Source: Corynebacterium sp. (GTDB lineage Bacteria > Actinomycetota > Actinomycetes > Mycobacteriales > Mycobacteriaceae). From it: a stretch of DNA of 22,282 nucleotides. Shown in pieces: positions 6,072 through 13,924 of this stretch. The position numbers and the translations under genes were made by a program. Positions within the stretch are counted from its first letter, which is position 1; every line of letters starts with the position of its first letter. The DNA is taken from contig NZ_JASLIP010000058.1 of the NCBI RefSeq assembly GCF_030152825.1, positions 1 to 22,282 of the forward strand. The letters are read 5' to 3'. Under the pieces are notes generated by a model. The model made no database searches and was not told the origin of the DNA. It worked only from the letters and a program-made list of their open reading frames with translations.

Positions 6072-6935
6072 ATGACGACCCCCGGCAACTCTGAGCGAGA
6101 CGTCGCACGGTCAAGCACGCCCGCAACCGACGCGGAGATGTCTGAGGCCACGACCGACGGCGCTACCCCGGCGCCGCATGAGCCAACGGAAAACACCCCG
6201 CAGGACAGCGCGCAGGGCGACGTCGACACCGACACGAACGCCGACACCGCATCCTCCCCCGTCGCGGACGACTCCCCCGAAGCAACGGACGAGGATAGCA
6301 CCGAGGCCGACCAGGACCCCGAGGAACTGGACGAGGACGACCGCCCCTGGCGCGAAAACCTCGCCTCGGACATGAAGTCCCCCATGGGCAAGCTCCCCAC
6401 CTGGGGCTGGATGGCAATCATCTTGACCGTGGCGGTCATCGCCGCCATCGCCTTCGGGATCCTCTTCATGGGCAAGGCGAAGACCACCGCGGAGGCCAAC
6501 GAGTCCCCCACCGGCACGATCACCCCGTCCCGCCCGGCGGCAACCACCACCAGCAAGTACGAGCGCGACCCGAACACCGGCGCACCCAACGCCGGCTACG
6601 TGGACCCGGGGTACGTCGACCCCGGCTACTACGAGCCCGCCCCGGAGCCGGAAGAGACCAGCACGGAGCCTTCCGAGGAGACCTCGAGCATGGCCCCAAG
6701 CTCGAAGCGCAAGCCCTCCTCGAACCCACCAAAACCACCAACCCAGGGCGATAACGGCAACCCCGAGCCGAAACCGAACCCCGGCGGCGGCAACAACGGC
6801 GGCAACGAGGGCGTCGTCCCTGACCCCGGCGACGTCATCGACCAACTCACGGGCGGCGACGGCGGCACCGGCGGCGGCAACCGCGGTGGCGGGAACAACC
6901 CCGGCGCGGAAACCGGAAACGGCGGACGGAACTAG
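6072..6935 (+). CDS. Disordered single-TM protein with acidic N-terminus and Gly/Asn-rich C-terminus, 287 aa
   Basis: ATG 6072 has AAGAAGG a few bases upstream. Residues 1-90 are Thr/Ala/Asp/Glu-rich and strongly acidic (EELDEDD at 84-90). One transmembrane helix lies at about 110-133 after TWGWM. The outside part is Pro/Ser/Glu-rich with a tandem YVDPG motif at 176-185 continuing as YYEP, then a low-complexity Gly/Asn tail from about 238 to the end (GGGNNGGN, GGTGGGNRGGGNN). No domain is recognised. The composition suggests a membrane-tethered, wall-spanning filament or linker, but this is inference. It precedes alaT by 45 bases on the same strand with no strong terminator, so read-through is possible. 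Confidence 0.72.
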   Translation: MTTPGNSERDVARSSTPATDAEMSEATTDGATPAPHEPTENTPQDSAQGDVDTDTNADTASSPVADDSPEATDEDSTEADQDPEELDEDDRPWRENLASDMKSPMGKLPTWGWMAIILTVAVIAAIAFGILFMGKAKTTAEANESPTGTITPSRPAATTTSKYERDPNTGAPNAGYVDPGYVDPGYYEPAPEPEETSTEPSEETSSMAPSSKRKPSSNPPKPPTQGDNGNPEPKPNPGGGNNGGNEGVVPDPGDVIDQLTGGDGGTGGGNRGGGNNPGAETGNGGRN

Positions 6936-6944
6936 CCGAAATGC

Positions 6945-6971
6945 TGGCAAAACGCTTGCCACCCTGGCAAG
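6945..6971 (+). promoter_or_regulatory. alaT: Alternating TGGCAA / TTGCCA arms in front of alaT
   Basis: TGGCAA (6945-6950), TTGCCA (6956-6961) and TGGCAA (6965-6970) allow two mutually exclusive hairpins. Arms 1 and 2 pair with a 5-nt loop; arms 2 and 3 pair with a 3-nt loop and extend to 7 bp (CTTGCCA/TGGCAAG). The third arm overlaps the AAGG that would serve as RBS for alaT. It could be an RNA switch or a protein operator. Confidence 0.4.
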
Positions 6972-6980
6972 GTTTGAAGA

Positions 6981-8225
6981 ATGAGTAAGCCCCTACGCCC
7001 CAGCGAATTGCGCCACCTGAACCAGTCCTCGAAGCTGGCCAACGTTCTCTACGAGATCCGCGGCCCAGTCAACGCGGAGGCCGAGCGCATGGCCGCCGAC
7101 GGCCACCGGATCCTCAAGCTGAACACCGGCAACCCCGCCGAGTTCGGCTTCGAGGCCCCGGATGTGATCATGCGCGACATGATCTCCGCTCTGCCGCACG
7201 CGCAGGGTTACTCCACCTCCAAGGGCATCATCTCCGCCCGCCGCGCGATCGTCGCCCGCTACGAGGTCATCCCCGGCTTCCCGGAGTTCGACGTCGAGGA
7301 CGTCTTCCTGGGTAACGGTGTCTCCGAGCTGATCACGATGACGATGCAGGCCCTGCTCGACGACGGCGACGAGGTCCTCATCCCGTCCCCGGACTACCCG
7401 CTGTGGACGGCGTCGACGTCCCTGTCCGGCGGTAAGCCGGTGCACTACCTGTGCGACGAGGAGGACAACTGGAACCCCTCCATCGAGGACATCCGATCCA
7501 AGGTCACCGAGCGCACCAAGGCCATCGTGGTGATCAACCCGAATAACCCGACCGGCGCGGTGTACTCCAAGGAGATCCTGCAGCAGATCGTGGACGTGGC
7601 CCGCGAGCACTCCCTGCTCATCCTGGCCGACGAGATCTACGACAAGATCCTCTACGACGACGCCGAGCACATCAACATCGCGAGCCTGTGCCCGGACCTG
7701 CTGTGCCTGACCTTCAACGGCCTCTCCAAGGCCTACCGGGTCGCTGGTTACCGCTCCGGCTGGTTGGTCATCACCGGCCCAAAGGGGCATGCGGAGGGCT
7801 TCCTGGAGGGTCTGACGATGCTCGCCGGGACGCGATTGTGCCCGAATGTTCCGGCCCAGCACGCCATCCAGGTGGCGATCTCCGGCCGCCAGTCCATCGA
7901 CGATCTCGTGCTGCCGGGTGGCCGCCTGCTGGAGCAGCGCAACATGGCCTGGGAGAAGCTCAACGAGATCCCCGGCGTGAGCTGCGTGAAGCCGATGGGC
8001 GCGCTGTACGCCTTCCCGAAGCTGGACCCGAACGTCCACGAGATCCACGACGACGAGAAGCTCATGTTCGACCTGCTCCGCGCGGAGAAGATTCACCTGG
8101 TGCAGGGCACGGGCTTCAACTGGCCGACCCCGGATCACTTCCGCATGGTCACGCTGCCGTGGGCCCGGGATATCGAGAATGCCATCGAGCGGCTAGGGAA
8201 CTTCCTGGCCAGCTACCGCCAGTAG
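6981..8225 (+). CDS. alaT: PLP-dependent alanine aminotransferase AlaT
   Basis: A class I/II aminotransferase of 414 aa, the normal length for actinobacterial AlaT, which interconverts pyruvate and alanine with glutamate or another amino donor in the cytoplasm. Key residues: the family N-terminus ending in LNTGNPAEFGF, substrate-loop YSTSKGI, NPNNPTG (186-192) contacting PLP, LADEIYD with Asp217 and Tyr220, the Schiff-base lysine Lys250 in LSKAYRVAGYRSGW, and the carboxylate-binding Arg in HFRMVTLPW near the C-terminus. The DEIYDKI and LSKAYRVAGYR motifs favour AlaT over AspC. The start at 6981 is the only sensible one, with AAGG eight bases upstream inside the third inverted-repeat arm. It converges on ugd across 90 GC-rich bases that hold short GC inverted repeats but no T-tract terminator. 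Confidence 0.94.
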   Translation: MSKPLRPSELRHLNQSSKLANVLYEIRGPVNAEAERMAADGHRILKLNTGNPAEFGFEAPDVIMRDMISALPHAQGYSTSKGIISARRAIVARYEVIPGFPEFDVEDVFLGNGVSELITMTMQALLDDGDEVLIPSPDYPLWTASTSLSGGKPVHYLCDEEDNWNPSIEDIRSKVTERTKAIVVINPNNPTGAVYSKEILQQIVDVAREHSLLILADEIYDKILYDDAEHINIASLCPDLLCLTFNGLSKAYRVAGYRSGWLVITGPKGHAEGFLEGLTMLAGTRLCPNVPAQHAIQVAISGRQSIDDLVLPGGRLLEQRNMAWEKLNEIPGVSCVKPMGALYAFPKLDPNVHEIHDDEKLMFDLLRAEKIHLVQGTGFNWPTPDHFRMVTLPWARDIENAIERLGNFLASYRQ

Positions 8226-8315
8226 CTCCAGGGGCCGCCGCGCGCGGCTCCCGCGCTGCCTGTCAGGGCCAACGCGGGGCGACCGGAGCGGCACCCCCGC
8301 CGCGCCGGTGCGGGG

Positions 8316-9773
8316 TTAGGTGAGCGTGCGGCTGCGGCCGAGTGCGAGCACTCGCCAACCGGCGTCCTCCCAGGCCTGCTGGTCCAGGCAGTTGCGCCCA
8401 TCGATGACGGTGGGCGCCTTCTTTTTCTTCTTCTCCCCCGGCGCGACCGCCCCGGGGGCGGGACCGGCCTGCACGGCCTCCAGCGCCTCGGCCGGCTTCA
8501 ACCGGCGGAACTTCGGCCACTCGGTGGCCACGATCACCAGCTCCGTACCCTGCAGAGCCTCGGGAAGCGTGGGGGCGTGCTGCAGCTCGGGGGCTGCCAG
8601 GCGGGCGGTCTTCTTCGCCTTCGGGTCATAGATGCGCACATGCGCCCCGGCCTGGTAGAGCCGCATCGCGATATCCACGCCCGGCGCCTCGCGCACATCG
8701 TCGCTGCGGGGCTTGAAGGCGGCACCCAGCACGGTGATGCTCCGGCCGGTGACGTCCCCGCCGAAGACCTCGTGGGCCATGTGCTCCACCTTGTCGCGGC
8801 GGGAGTTGTTGATCGCGTCCACCTGGCTCAGCAGGCCGCTGGCGCCGGTCGCGCCGAGCTCCTCGGCGGTGGTCATGAACGCACGCACGTCCTTCGGCAG
8901 GCAACCACCGCCGAATCCGAGGCCGGCGTGGAGGAAGGACTTCCCGATGCGACGGTCCGCACCCAGGGCGGCGGCCAGCGCGGTGACGTCCCCGCCGGAG
9001 GCGTCGCAGAGATCGGCGACCGCGTTGATGAAGCTGATCTTGGTGGCGAGGAAGGAGTTCGCGCTCGTCTTCACCAGCTCCGCGGTGGCGGGGTCCATCA
9101 TCATCAGCGGCGAGCCCTCGGCCAGCGGTTCGGCGTAGATCTCCCGGACGAGTTTTTCGATCTCCTCGCGGTCCTCCTCCCGCGCCCCGACGACGATGCG
9201 GTCAGGGTGCAGGGTGTCGTCCACCGCCGTGGATTCGCGGAGGAACTCGGGGTTCCACGCGACGGTGCAGCGCGCGGCCGGGGCGGGATCCTCCTTGCCC
9301 TTCGACCCCTTCTTGCTTTCCGCCTGCTCGGTCGCTGCCTGCGCCGCCGCGCCCTGGATGAGCCGGTCCATCCGCTCCTGCAGCACCGGGGTGGTCCCGA
9401 CGGGGACGGTGGACTTACCCAAGAGGACGTGATCGCCGCGCAGCCGCGGGGCCAGGGCGTCGACGACGGCGTAGATCTGGCTCAGGTCGGCACCCGCTCC
9501 CCCGGCCTGCTGCGGGGTGCCGACGCAGAGGAAGTGAGTCTTCGCGAACTCGGCTGCTTCCGCCGGGTCAGTGGTGAAGCGCAATTTTCCTGCGCTGACC
9601 CCCCGTTTCAAAAGTTTCTTTAATCCCGGTTCGTAGAACGGGGATTTGCCAGCGTTGAGCCTTTCGACCTTCGCTGGATCGGTATCCACCCCCAGCACGT
9701 CATGGCCGAGCTCGGCCATGCACGCTGCGTGTGTTGCTCCCAAGTAGCCGGTGCCGACAACAGTCATCCGCAT
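8316..9773 (-). CDS. ugd: UDP-glucose 6-dehydrogenase
   Basis: This enzyme oxidises UDP-glucose to UDP-glucuronate with two NAD, supplying a sugar for envelope polysaccharide. The protein starts MRMTVVGTGYLG, a Rossmann NAD site. Other motifs are LCVGTPQ, the STVPVGTT loop, CTVAWNPEFLREG-like EFLRES, the catalytic Cys291 in GFGGGCLPKD, and the C-terminal LGAAFKPRSDDVRE. At 485 aa it is longer than the usual 390-450 because of two low-complexity inserts: an Ala/Gln/Lys stretch at about 141-168 and an Ala/Pro/Lys stretch (EKKKKKAP) at about 435-454. The start at 9773 is preferred over an upstream in-frame extension because the Rossmann strand must begin there. A second ATG two codons later is equally possible. 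The -10-like TATTGT (9786-9781) lies seven bases before it, so the mRNA may be leaderless. It lies 95 bases downstream of the transporter operon. Confidence 0.93.
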   Translation of the reverse strand: MRMTVVGTGYLGATHAACMAELGHDVLGVDTDPAKVERLNAGKSPFYEPGLKKLLKRGVSAGKLRFTTDPAEAAEFAKTHFLCVGTPQQAGGAGADLSQIYAVVDALAPRLRGDHVLLGKSTVPVGTTPVLQERMDRLIQGAAAQAATEQAESKKGSKGKEDPAPAARCTVAWNPEFLRESTAVDDTLHPDRIVVGAREEDREEIEKLVREIYAEPLAEGSPLMMMDPATAELVKTSANSFLATKISFINAVADLCDASGGDVTALAAALGADRRIGKSFLHAGLGFGGGCLPKDVRAFMTTAEELGATGASGLLSQVDAINNSRRDKVEHMAHEVFGGDVTGRSITVLGAAFKPRSDDVREAPGVDIAMRLYQAGAHVRIYDPKAKKTARLAAPELQHAPTLPEALQGTELVIVATEWPKFRRLKPAEALEAVQAGPAPGAVAPGEKKKKKAPTVIDGRNCLDQQAWEDAGWRVLALGRSRTLT

Positions 9774-9868
9774 GCCCCACACAATACGCACGTTTGGCTC
9801 CACTATGTCGGGCCCGTTTTTATATCGCTCTAGCTGGCTCAACGGTGGAATTAGGCACGCGGGCGCCC

Positions 9869-10831
9869 TTAGCCGGTGATTCCCTGCTCCTTGAGCCAGT
9901 CTTTAGCGATGGTGGCTGGCTCTGCTTTTTCCTCGCCTGAATTGCGCCGGTTCATCTCCAGCAAAGCCCGGGTACTCAGCTTCTCTTGAACCTCATTGAT
10001 CACGTCGCGGGCCTCCTCCGGGACGCTTTCTTCACGTAGCAGCGGCACCACATTCTGCGGCAAAATCAGGCGCTTTGGGTCCTTGAGCTCAACAAGTTTG
10101 ACTTCCTTGCCCGTTTTATCGAGCGCCGGGGAGGTGGTGTAAATATCCGCGACATCCACGGTGCCGTTCTTCAGCGCCTCGACAGTCAGTGGGCCACCAG
10201 AATCGGAAATAGCGTGGAAGGAAATCTTGTCTTTCGGCAGGTCGTAGAAGGATTCCAACCCATCAGGCCCGTAGGGCCGAGATTCAAGTTCGGGGTTCCC
10301 TGCGAGGGTGAGCTTTCCTTCCGTGGTGAGCTTTTTCAGGTCATTCAATGTCGCGAGCTGATGTTGGCGTGCCAGGGTCGGGCTCACCCGGTAAGAATCC
10401 TTAGATTCAGCGGCGGCTTTCTCCCCCACGGAGAGACCCTCCGGCAGCGTTGCCTCAAGGGTGGAGTAGACATGCTCTGCGGAGGCTCCCGGCTTCAGTT
10501 CTTCTCCGTCTGTTGCCTCGTTACCTGCCTGATAATACTGGGCTGCATTTCCGCTATATTCGGCGATGACATCGATCTCGCCCTTCTCTAGTGCGGTGAG
10601 GTATACGTCGCGCGCCCCAATATTGGCCTGTCGGCGGACCTGAAAACCGGCCTGCTCCAAGGCCTGGGCGTAGAGCTCCCCGATGATTTGGCTCTCCGGG
10701 AAGTTCGCCGATCCAACGACGATCTCATTTTGGCCATCAGCATTGCTAGCCAACGGATCTTCGTCACTGCATGCTGCGAGCGTGGTGGCTAGCGCAGCCG
10801 TCACGCCGAAGGATAGGACTGTTTTCTTCAT
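9869..10831 (-). CDS. Osmoprotectant/quaternary-amine ABC transporter binding lipoprotein (OpuAC/ProX type)
   Basis: A 320-residue lipoprotein. The signal is MKKTVLSFGV... with lipobox LAAC and lipidated Cys21. The mature part begins with IVVGSANFPESQIIGELYAQALEQAGF, the hallmark opening of the glycine-betaine/choline-binding family, followed by ALEKGEIDVIAEYSG (usually ALxxGxIDxxPEYTG) and ADIYTTSP toward the second lobe. It would capture a compatible solute or other quaternary amine outside the membrane and pass it to the two permeases encoded upstream. The RBS AAGGAGAA is eight bases before ATG 10831. It is the last gene of the dcd-side run, 53 bases after the second permease. The substrate (betaine, choline, carnitine, ergothioneine) cannot be decided from sequence by eye. 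Confidence 0.9.
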   Translation of the reverse strand: MKKTVLSFGVTAALATTLAACSDEDPLASNADGQNEIVVGSANFPESQIIGELYAQALEQAGFQVRRQANIGARDVYLTALEKGEIDVIAEYSGNAAQYYQAGNEATDGEELKPGASAEHVYSTLEATLPEGLSVGEKAAAESKDSYRVSPTLARQHQLATLNDLKKLTTEGKLTLAGNPELESRPYGPDGLESFYDLPKDKISFHAISDSGGPLTVEALKNGTVDVADIYTTSPALDKTGKEVKLVELKDPKRLILPQNVVPLLREESVPEEARDVINEVQEKLSTRALLEMNRRNSGEEKAEPATIAKDWLKEQGITG

Positions 10832-10884
10832 AGAATTCTCCTTGAATTAGCTCTTGTGCCCAGCCTGGGGCGGTGCCACGGCGG

Positions 10885-11592
10885 TCATTTCAGCCCCGCA
10901 GGGTTCTTGCTAACCGCAGTGCGGGGCTGTCGAACCTCACGACGTAGAACCAAGATCCCGGCCGCAGCCAACAGGCCCTCTACAACGAGAGCCAGAGCGA
11001 TCACGGTGATGGCTCCAGCCAGCACCATCGGGTAGTCCCTCGTCGCCAAACCATCGAGGAGATAGCGTCCGAGGCCACCTAGCCCGAGGTAGCTGCACAG
11101 CGTGGCTGTTGCAATAACTTGCAGGGTTGCGGACCGGACACCGTCAAAAATTGAAGCGCGGGCAAGTGGCACCTCGACCTGACTAAGCACCTGCCATTCA
11201 GTGTGTCCCACCGCTCGGGCTGATTGTGTGATTTCCGATGGAATGGCCTCCACCCCGGCATATGCTCCCGCCAAAATCGGCGGGATGGCGAGTATCATTA
11301 GAACGATCGTTGCCGATATTTCTGGCCGCCCTACCCCGTTTGGCAGCCACAGCGCCAGGATTGTGAGGAGCCCCAGCGACGGGAGGGCTCGCAGGGCCCC
11401 AGATACGCCGACTACCGCAACGCGCCCCCGGCCGCTGTGGCCGATCATAAGCCCAGCGGGGATAGCGATAAGCATGGCGAATAGCATCGCAACGGCGGTG
11501 ATCGCCAGGTGTTCGCCGAGGCGCACGCCCACGCCGTCGGAGCCATTCCAACTGGCAGGGTTGGTCAGAAAAGCCCACGCTTGTTGGAGCAT
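10885..11592 (-). CDS. Osmoprotectant ABC transporter permease (second copy)
   Basis: A 235-residue polytopic protein of the OpuCB/OpuCD (BPD_transp_1) family with about five or six membrane segments. Family features are LGEHLAITAVAMLFAMLIAIPAG at the first helix, SGALRALPSLGLLTILALW, and the EAA loop ARAVGHTEWQVLSQVEVPLA, which docks with the ATPase. The start at 11592 shares its A with the stop of the upstream permease (TAATG), indicating tight translational coupling; an earlier in-frame start at 11616 would overlap more and is less likely. The C-terminal tail (LRREVRQPRTAVSKNPAGLK) is basic and cytoplasmic. It pairs with the product of 11592-12311 to form the channel. Confidence 0.91.
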   Translation of the reverse strand: MLQQAWAFLTNPASWNGSDGVGVRLGEHLAITAVAMLFAMLIAIPAGLMIGHSGRGRVAVVGVSGALRALPSLGLLTILALWLPNGVGRPEISATIVLMILAIPPILAGAYAGVEAIPSEITQSARAVGHTEWQVLSQVEVPLARASIFDGVRSATLQVIATATLCSYLGLGGLGRYLLDGLATRDYPMVLAGAITVIALALVVEGLLAAAGILVLRREVRQPRTAVSKNPAGLK

Positions 11593-12311
11593 TACACACC
11601 TGCCTTCCGTCGCCACGGCAGAACCAGCCGACCGATCGCGAGCAGCACTAGATCAAAAAGCACTGAGAGCACGGCGATGCCGAGCACACCTGTGAGAATT
11701 TGGGTGGGGAAGCTTCGAAGGAACCCCTCGGTGAGGAGATTTCCCAAGCTGGACACACCGACCAGCGCCCCCACCGACACCAGGCTCAATGTGGATGCGG
11801 AGACCACCCGCATTCCCGCCAAGATCGCCGGCCCAGCCAGCGGGAGATCGACCGTCCAAAATTTTTGCCAGGGAGAAAACCCAACCGCATCGGCGGCCGC
11901 AGCAACGCGTCGATCACTCCCATCAAATGCCTCCGCCACAACCCGCGTCTGCAGCGCGATGCCGTAGAGCAACAGGGCAATAATCACATTGATCGGGCTA
12001 AGAATCGAGGTTCCCAAAACGAGGGGTAGCACAACAAACAGGGCCAAGGAGGGTACGGCGTACAGCAACGCTGAGACCAACACCACGCCCGCGCGACCAG
12101 GGCCCGCCACCCGGGCCACTATCGATGGTGACGGGGCAGCGCCTACCCCCTCCTTGGCTGCGCGTTGACCCAGACGATGTGCGAGGTAGCCCAACGGGAG
12201 AGCGACCATAAAGGTCCCGAAGATGGCAGGAACAGCAAGGGTCACATGATCCCAAGCAAGGTCCGCAATGGTGGATCTATTCTGGCTAATCCAGCTGGTG
12301 TTTAGCCCCAT
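11592..12311 (-). CDS. Osmoprotectant ABC transporter permease (first copy)
   Basis: A 239-residue inner-membrane permease of the OpuC family. It begins with a short amphipathic region, then WDHVTLAVPAIFGTFMVALPLGYLAHRLG and LLYAVPSLALFVVLPLVLG. The EAA loop is AADAVGFSPWQKFWTVDLPLAGPAILAG. Its ATG (12311) shares its A with the TAA of the ATPase gene, and its own TAA shares its final A with the ATG of the second permease, so three genes are linked by one-base overlaps. Two different permeases with one ATPase and one binding protein is the normal OpuC composition. Confidence 0.91.
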   Translation of the reverse strand: MGLNTSWISQNRSTIADLAWDHVTLAVPAIFGTFMVALPLGYLAHRLGQRAAKEGVGAAPSPSIVARVAGPGRAGVVLVSALLYAVPSLALFVVLPLVLGTSILSPINVIIALLLYGIALQTRVVAEAFDGSDRRVAAAADAVGFSPWQKFWTVDLPLAGPAILAGMRVVSASTLSLVSVGALVGVSSLGNLLTEGFLRSFPTQILTGVLGIAVLSVLFDLVLLAIGRLVLPWRRKAGV

Positions 12312-13150
12312 TAAGGCGCCTCCGTTTCGCCTGGGGTGTGGGGATTCAGAATTCCCACGAAGGCACCCCGGTCATCAACCGCGAATCGGCGACCATCGGC
12401 GGCCTGCCGGACCTCAAGCGCGGCACGCGTGACCCCCATGAAGCTCTCAGTGAAGCTATTGGCTGGTTCCATTGCCAGCTCCTCGGGGCTGCCTACCTGC
12501 GCAAGCTTTCCACCCTTTTCCAATAAGGCGATCCGGTCCCCGAGCGTCAACGCCTCGGTCACATCGTGAGTCACCAAAAGGATGGTCTTCGCCAAGTCCT
12601 CCTGGAGCGCCAATAATTGATCCTGCAGACCCCGCCGCACGATTGGATCTACAGCACCGAACGGCTCATCCATCAGCAAGATGCTCGGATCCGGGGCCAG
12701 AGCTCGAGCCACCGCCACCCGCTGTTGCTGTCCTCCCGAAAGCTGATTCGGGAAACGCGACATGAGCTCAGGTCCGAGCCCGACGCGCTCTGCGGCTTCG
12801 ACCGCCTGTTGGCGGGATTCACTCTTTTTCACCCCATTGAGCCGCAGCACAGTTGCGATATTGTCCGCCACCGTCCGATGCGGCAGCAAGCCAGAATGCT
12901 GCAGAACATATCCGATCGAGCGTCGGAGTTGAGTGGCGTTTTCTTCCCGAACATCCCTGCCATTGATAGCCACCGTGCCGCTGTTCGGGGTGACGAGCTG
13001 GTTTACGCACTGCAGCAACGTCGTTTTACCGCAGCCGGAGGAACCGAGCAGGACCGTGATCTTGCCGCTAGGCGCTTCAAGGGAGAACCGCTCCACAGCA
13101 GGGGTATCCTGTCCCGGATATTGCACGGTGACGTCGCTAAAAGTAATCAC
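12311..13150 (-). CDS. Osmoprotectant ABC transporter ATPase (OpuCA/ProV type)
   Basis: The ATPase of the importer, about 279 aa. Walker A GSSGCGKT (36-43), the Q-loop in YVLQHSGLLPH, signature LSGGQQQR (from 137), Walker B ILLMDEP (157-163) and H-loop VTHDVTEA (His195) are all intact. I prefer GTG at 13150, which gives MITFSDVTVQYPG, exactly where family members begin; GTG at 13183 would add eleven Gly/Ser-rich residues. OpuCA proteins usually carry two C-terminal CBS domains (about 380 aa). Here only a short piece, RRFAVDDRGAFVGILNP, resembles one CBS strand, so ionic-strength sensing through CBS domains may be lost. It follows dcd by 86 bases on the same strand. Confidence 0.92.
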   Translation of the reverse strand: MITFSDVTVQYPGQDTPAVERFSLEAPSGKITVLLGSSGCGKTTLLQCVNQLVTPNSGTVAINGRDVREENATQLRRSIGYVLQHSGLLPHRTVADNIATVLRLNGVKKSESRQQAVEAAERVGLGPELMSRFPNQLSGGQQQRVAVARALAPDPSILLMDEPFGAVDPIVRRGLQDQLLALQEDLAKTILLVTHDVTEALTLGDRIALLEKGGKLAQVGSPEELAMEPANSFTESFMGVTRAALEVRQAADGRRFAVDDRGAFVGILNPHTPGETEAP

Positions 13151-13236
13151 ACCACCCGAGCCTATAGACCCGCTGGGCCCCACGAAGCGAACTGGAGAAG
13201 GCTCGCCGAAGAGACGAGTGGCGCGGAGCTGGGCCG

Positions 13237-13803
13237 TTAGTTGCGGAAGTTCAGATAAGCCTTCGACGGGGTCGGGCCGCGCTGGCCCTGGTACTTAGAA
13301 CCCACCGCACCCGAACCATAGGGATTCTCGGCGGGGCTGGAGAGCTTGAAAATAGCCAGCTGACCGACCTTCATCCCCGGGTACAGGGCGATCGGCAGGT
13401 TCGAGGTATTGGACAGCTCCAGGGTGATGTGACCGGAGAAACCCGGGTCGATGAAGCCCGCGGTGGAGTGGGTCAGCAGCCCCAGGCGCCCCAGCGAGGA
13501 CTTGCCCTCCAGGCGGCCTGCCAGGTGATTGGGGATCGTGAACTTCTCGAGGGTCGCGCCCAGCACGAACTCCCCAGGGTGCAGGATAAACGGCTCCTCG
13601 CCTTCGACCTCCACGAGGGTGGTGAGCTCCTCCTGCGGCAGCTTCGGGTCGATGTGGGTGTAGCGGGAGTTATTGAACACCCGGAACAAGCTATCCAGCC
13701 GCACGTCCACGGAGGAGGGCTGCACCATCGAGGGATCAAAGGGCTCGATGCCGAGCTGGCCGGCGGCGATTTCTGAACGAAGGTCACGATCTGAAAGAAG
13801 CAC
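13237..13803 (-). CDS. dcd: dCTP deaminase (probably dUMP-forming)
   Basis: This trimeric enzyme of the dUTPase fold deaminates dCTP for thymidylate synthesis. The length of 188 aa and the sequence match actinobacterial Dcd: MLLSDRDLRSEIAAGQLGIEPFD start, VQPSSVDVRLD, the active-site loop EGKSSLGRLGLLTHSTAGFIDPGFSGHITLELSN with the likely catalytic Glu129, and the mobile C-terminal tail YQGQRGPTPSKAYLNF. Mycobacterial homologues release dUMP directly (bifunctional dCTP deaminase/dUTPase); this is likely here but not proven by eye. The start is GTG 13803, fixed by homology. A TAGACT -10 lies seven bases before it, so the message may be leaderless, although GGGGGA could also act as an RBS from a longer transcript. 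Confidence 0.95.
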   Translation of the reverse strand: MLLSDRDLRSEIAAGQLGIEPFDPSMVQPSSVDVRLDSLFRVFNNSRYTHIDPKLPQEELTTLVEVEGEEPFILHPGEFVLGATLEKFTIPNHLAGRLEGKSSLGRLGLLTHSTAGFIDPGFSGHITLELSNTSNLPIALYPGMKVGQLAIFKLSSPAENPYGSGAVGSKYQGQRGPTPSKAYLNFRN

Positions 13804-13810
13804 GTCCCCC

Positions 13811-13816
13811 AGTCTA
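13811..13816 (-). promoter_or_regulatory. dcd: -10 element of dcd
   Basis: TAGACT on the - strand is a good corynebacterial -10. It lies seven bases before the GTG at 13803, so the start site would fall on or next to the start codon. No strong -35 is visible. Confidence 0.45.
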
Positions 13817-13924
13817 ACCGAGCGACCCACGCCGAACCCCACTTATGCTGCCCATCTGTACCGAGCGCAGCCTCAGAAGCCGGCGCAGAAGCCGCTGGCG
13901 ACGCAAGGGCATCGGCCTGGCCTT

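Noticed and set aside
6993..8138. Long - strand open frame opposite alaT
   Set aside because: It is a shadow of a clear PLP enzyme; its His/Val/Asp/Leu-rich composition mirrors the codons of the sense strand.
8233..8315. GC-rich inverted repeats between alaT and ugd (GCCGCGCGCGGC and CCCCGC/GCGGGG) as a bidirectional terminator
   Set aside because: The stems are short and there is no T tract on either side. Such palindromes are frequent in DNA of this composition, so I did not annotate a terminator.
8577..9623. Long + strand open frame opposite ugd
   Set aside because: Ugd motifs on the - strand are complete, and the antisense frame shows no recognisable feature.
9869..13150. Ergothioneine (EgtUV-like) importer instead of an osmoprotectant system
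   Set aside because: EgtUV has the binding domain fused to the permease. Here the binding protein is a separate lipoprotein and there are two permeases, which is the OpuC layout.
13153..13183. GTG 13183 as start of the transporter ATPase
   Set aside because: It adds a Gly/Ser-rich stretch that family members lack and has no RBS. GTG 13150 gives the canonical N-terminus.
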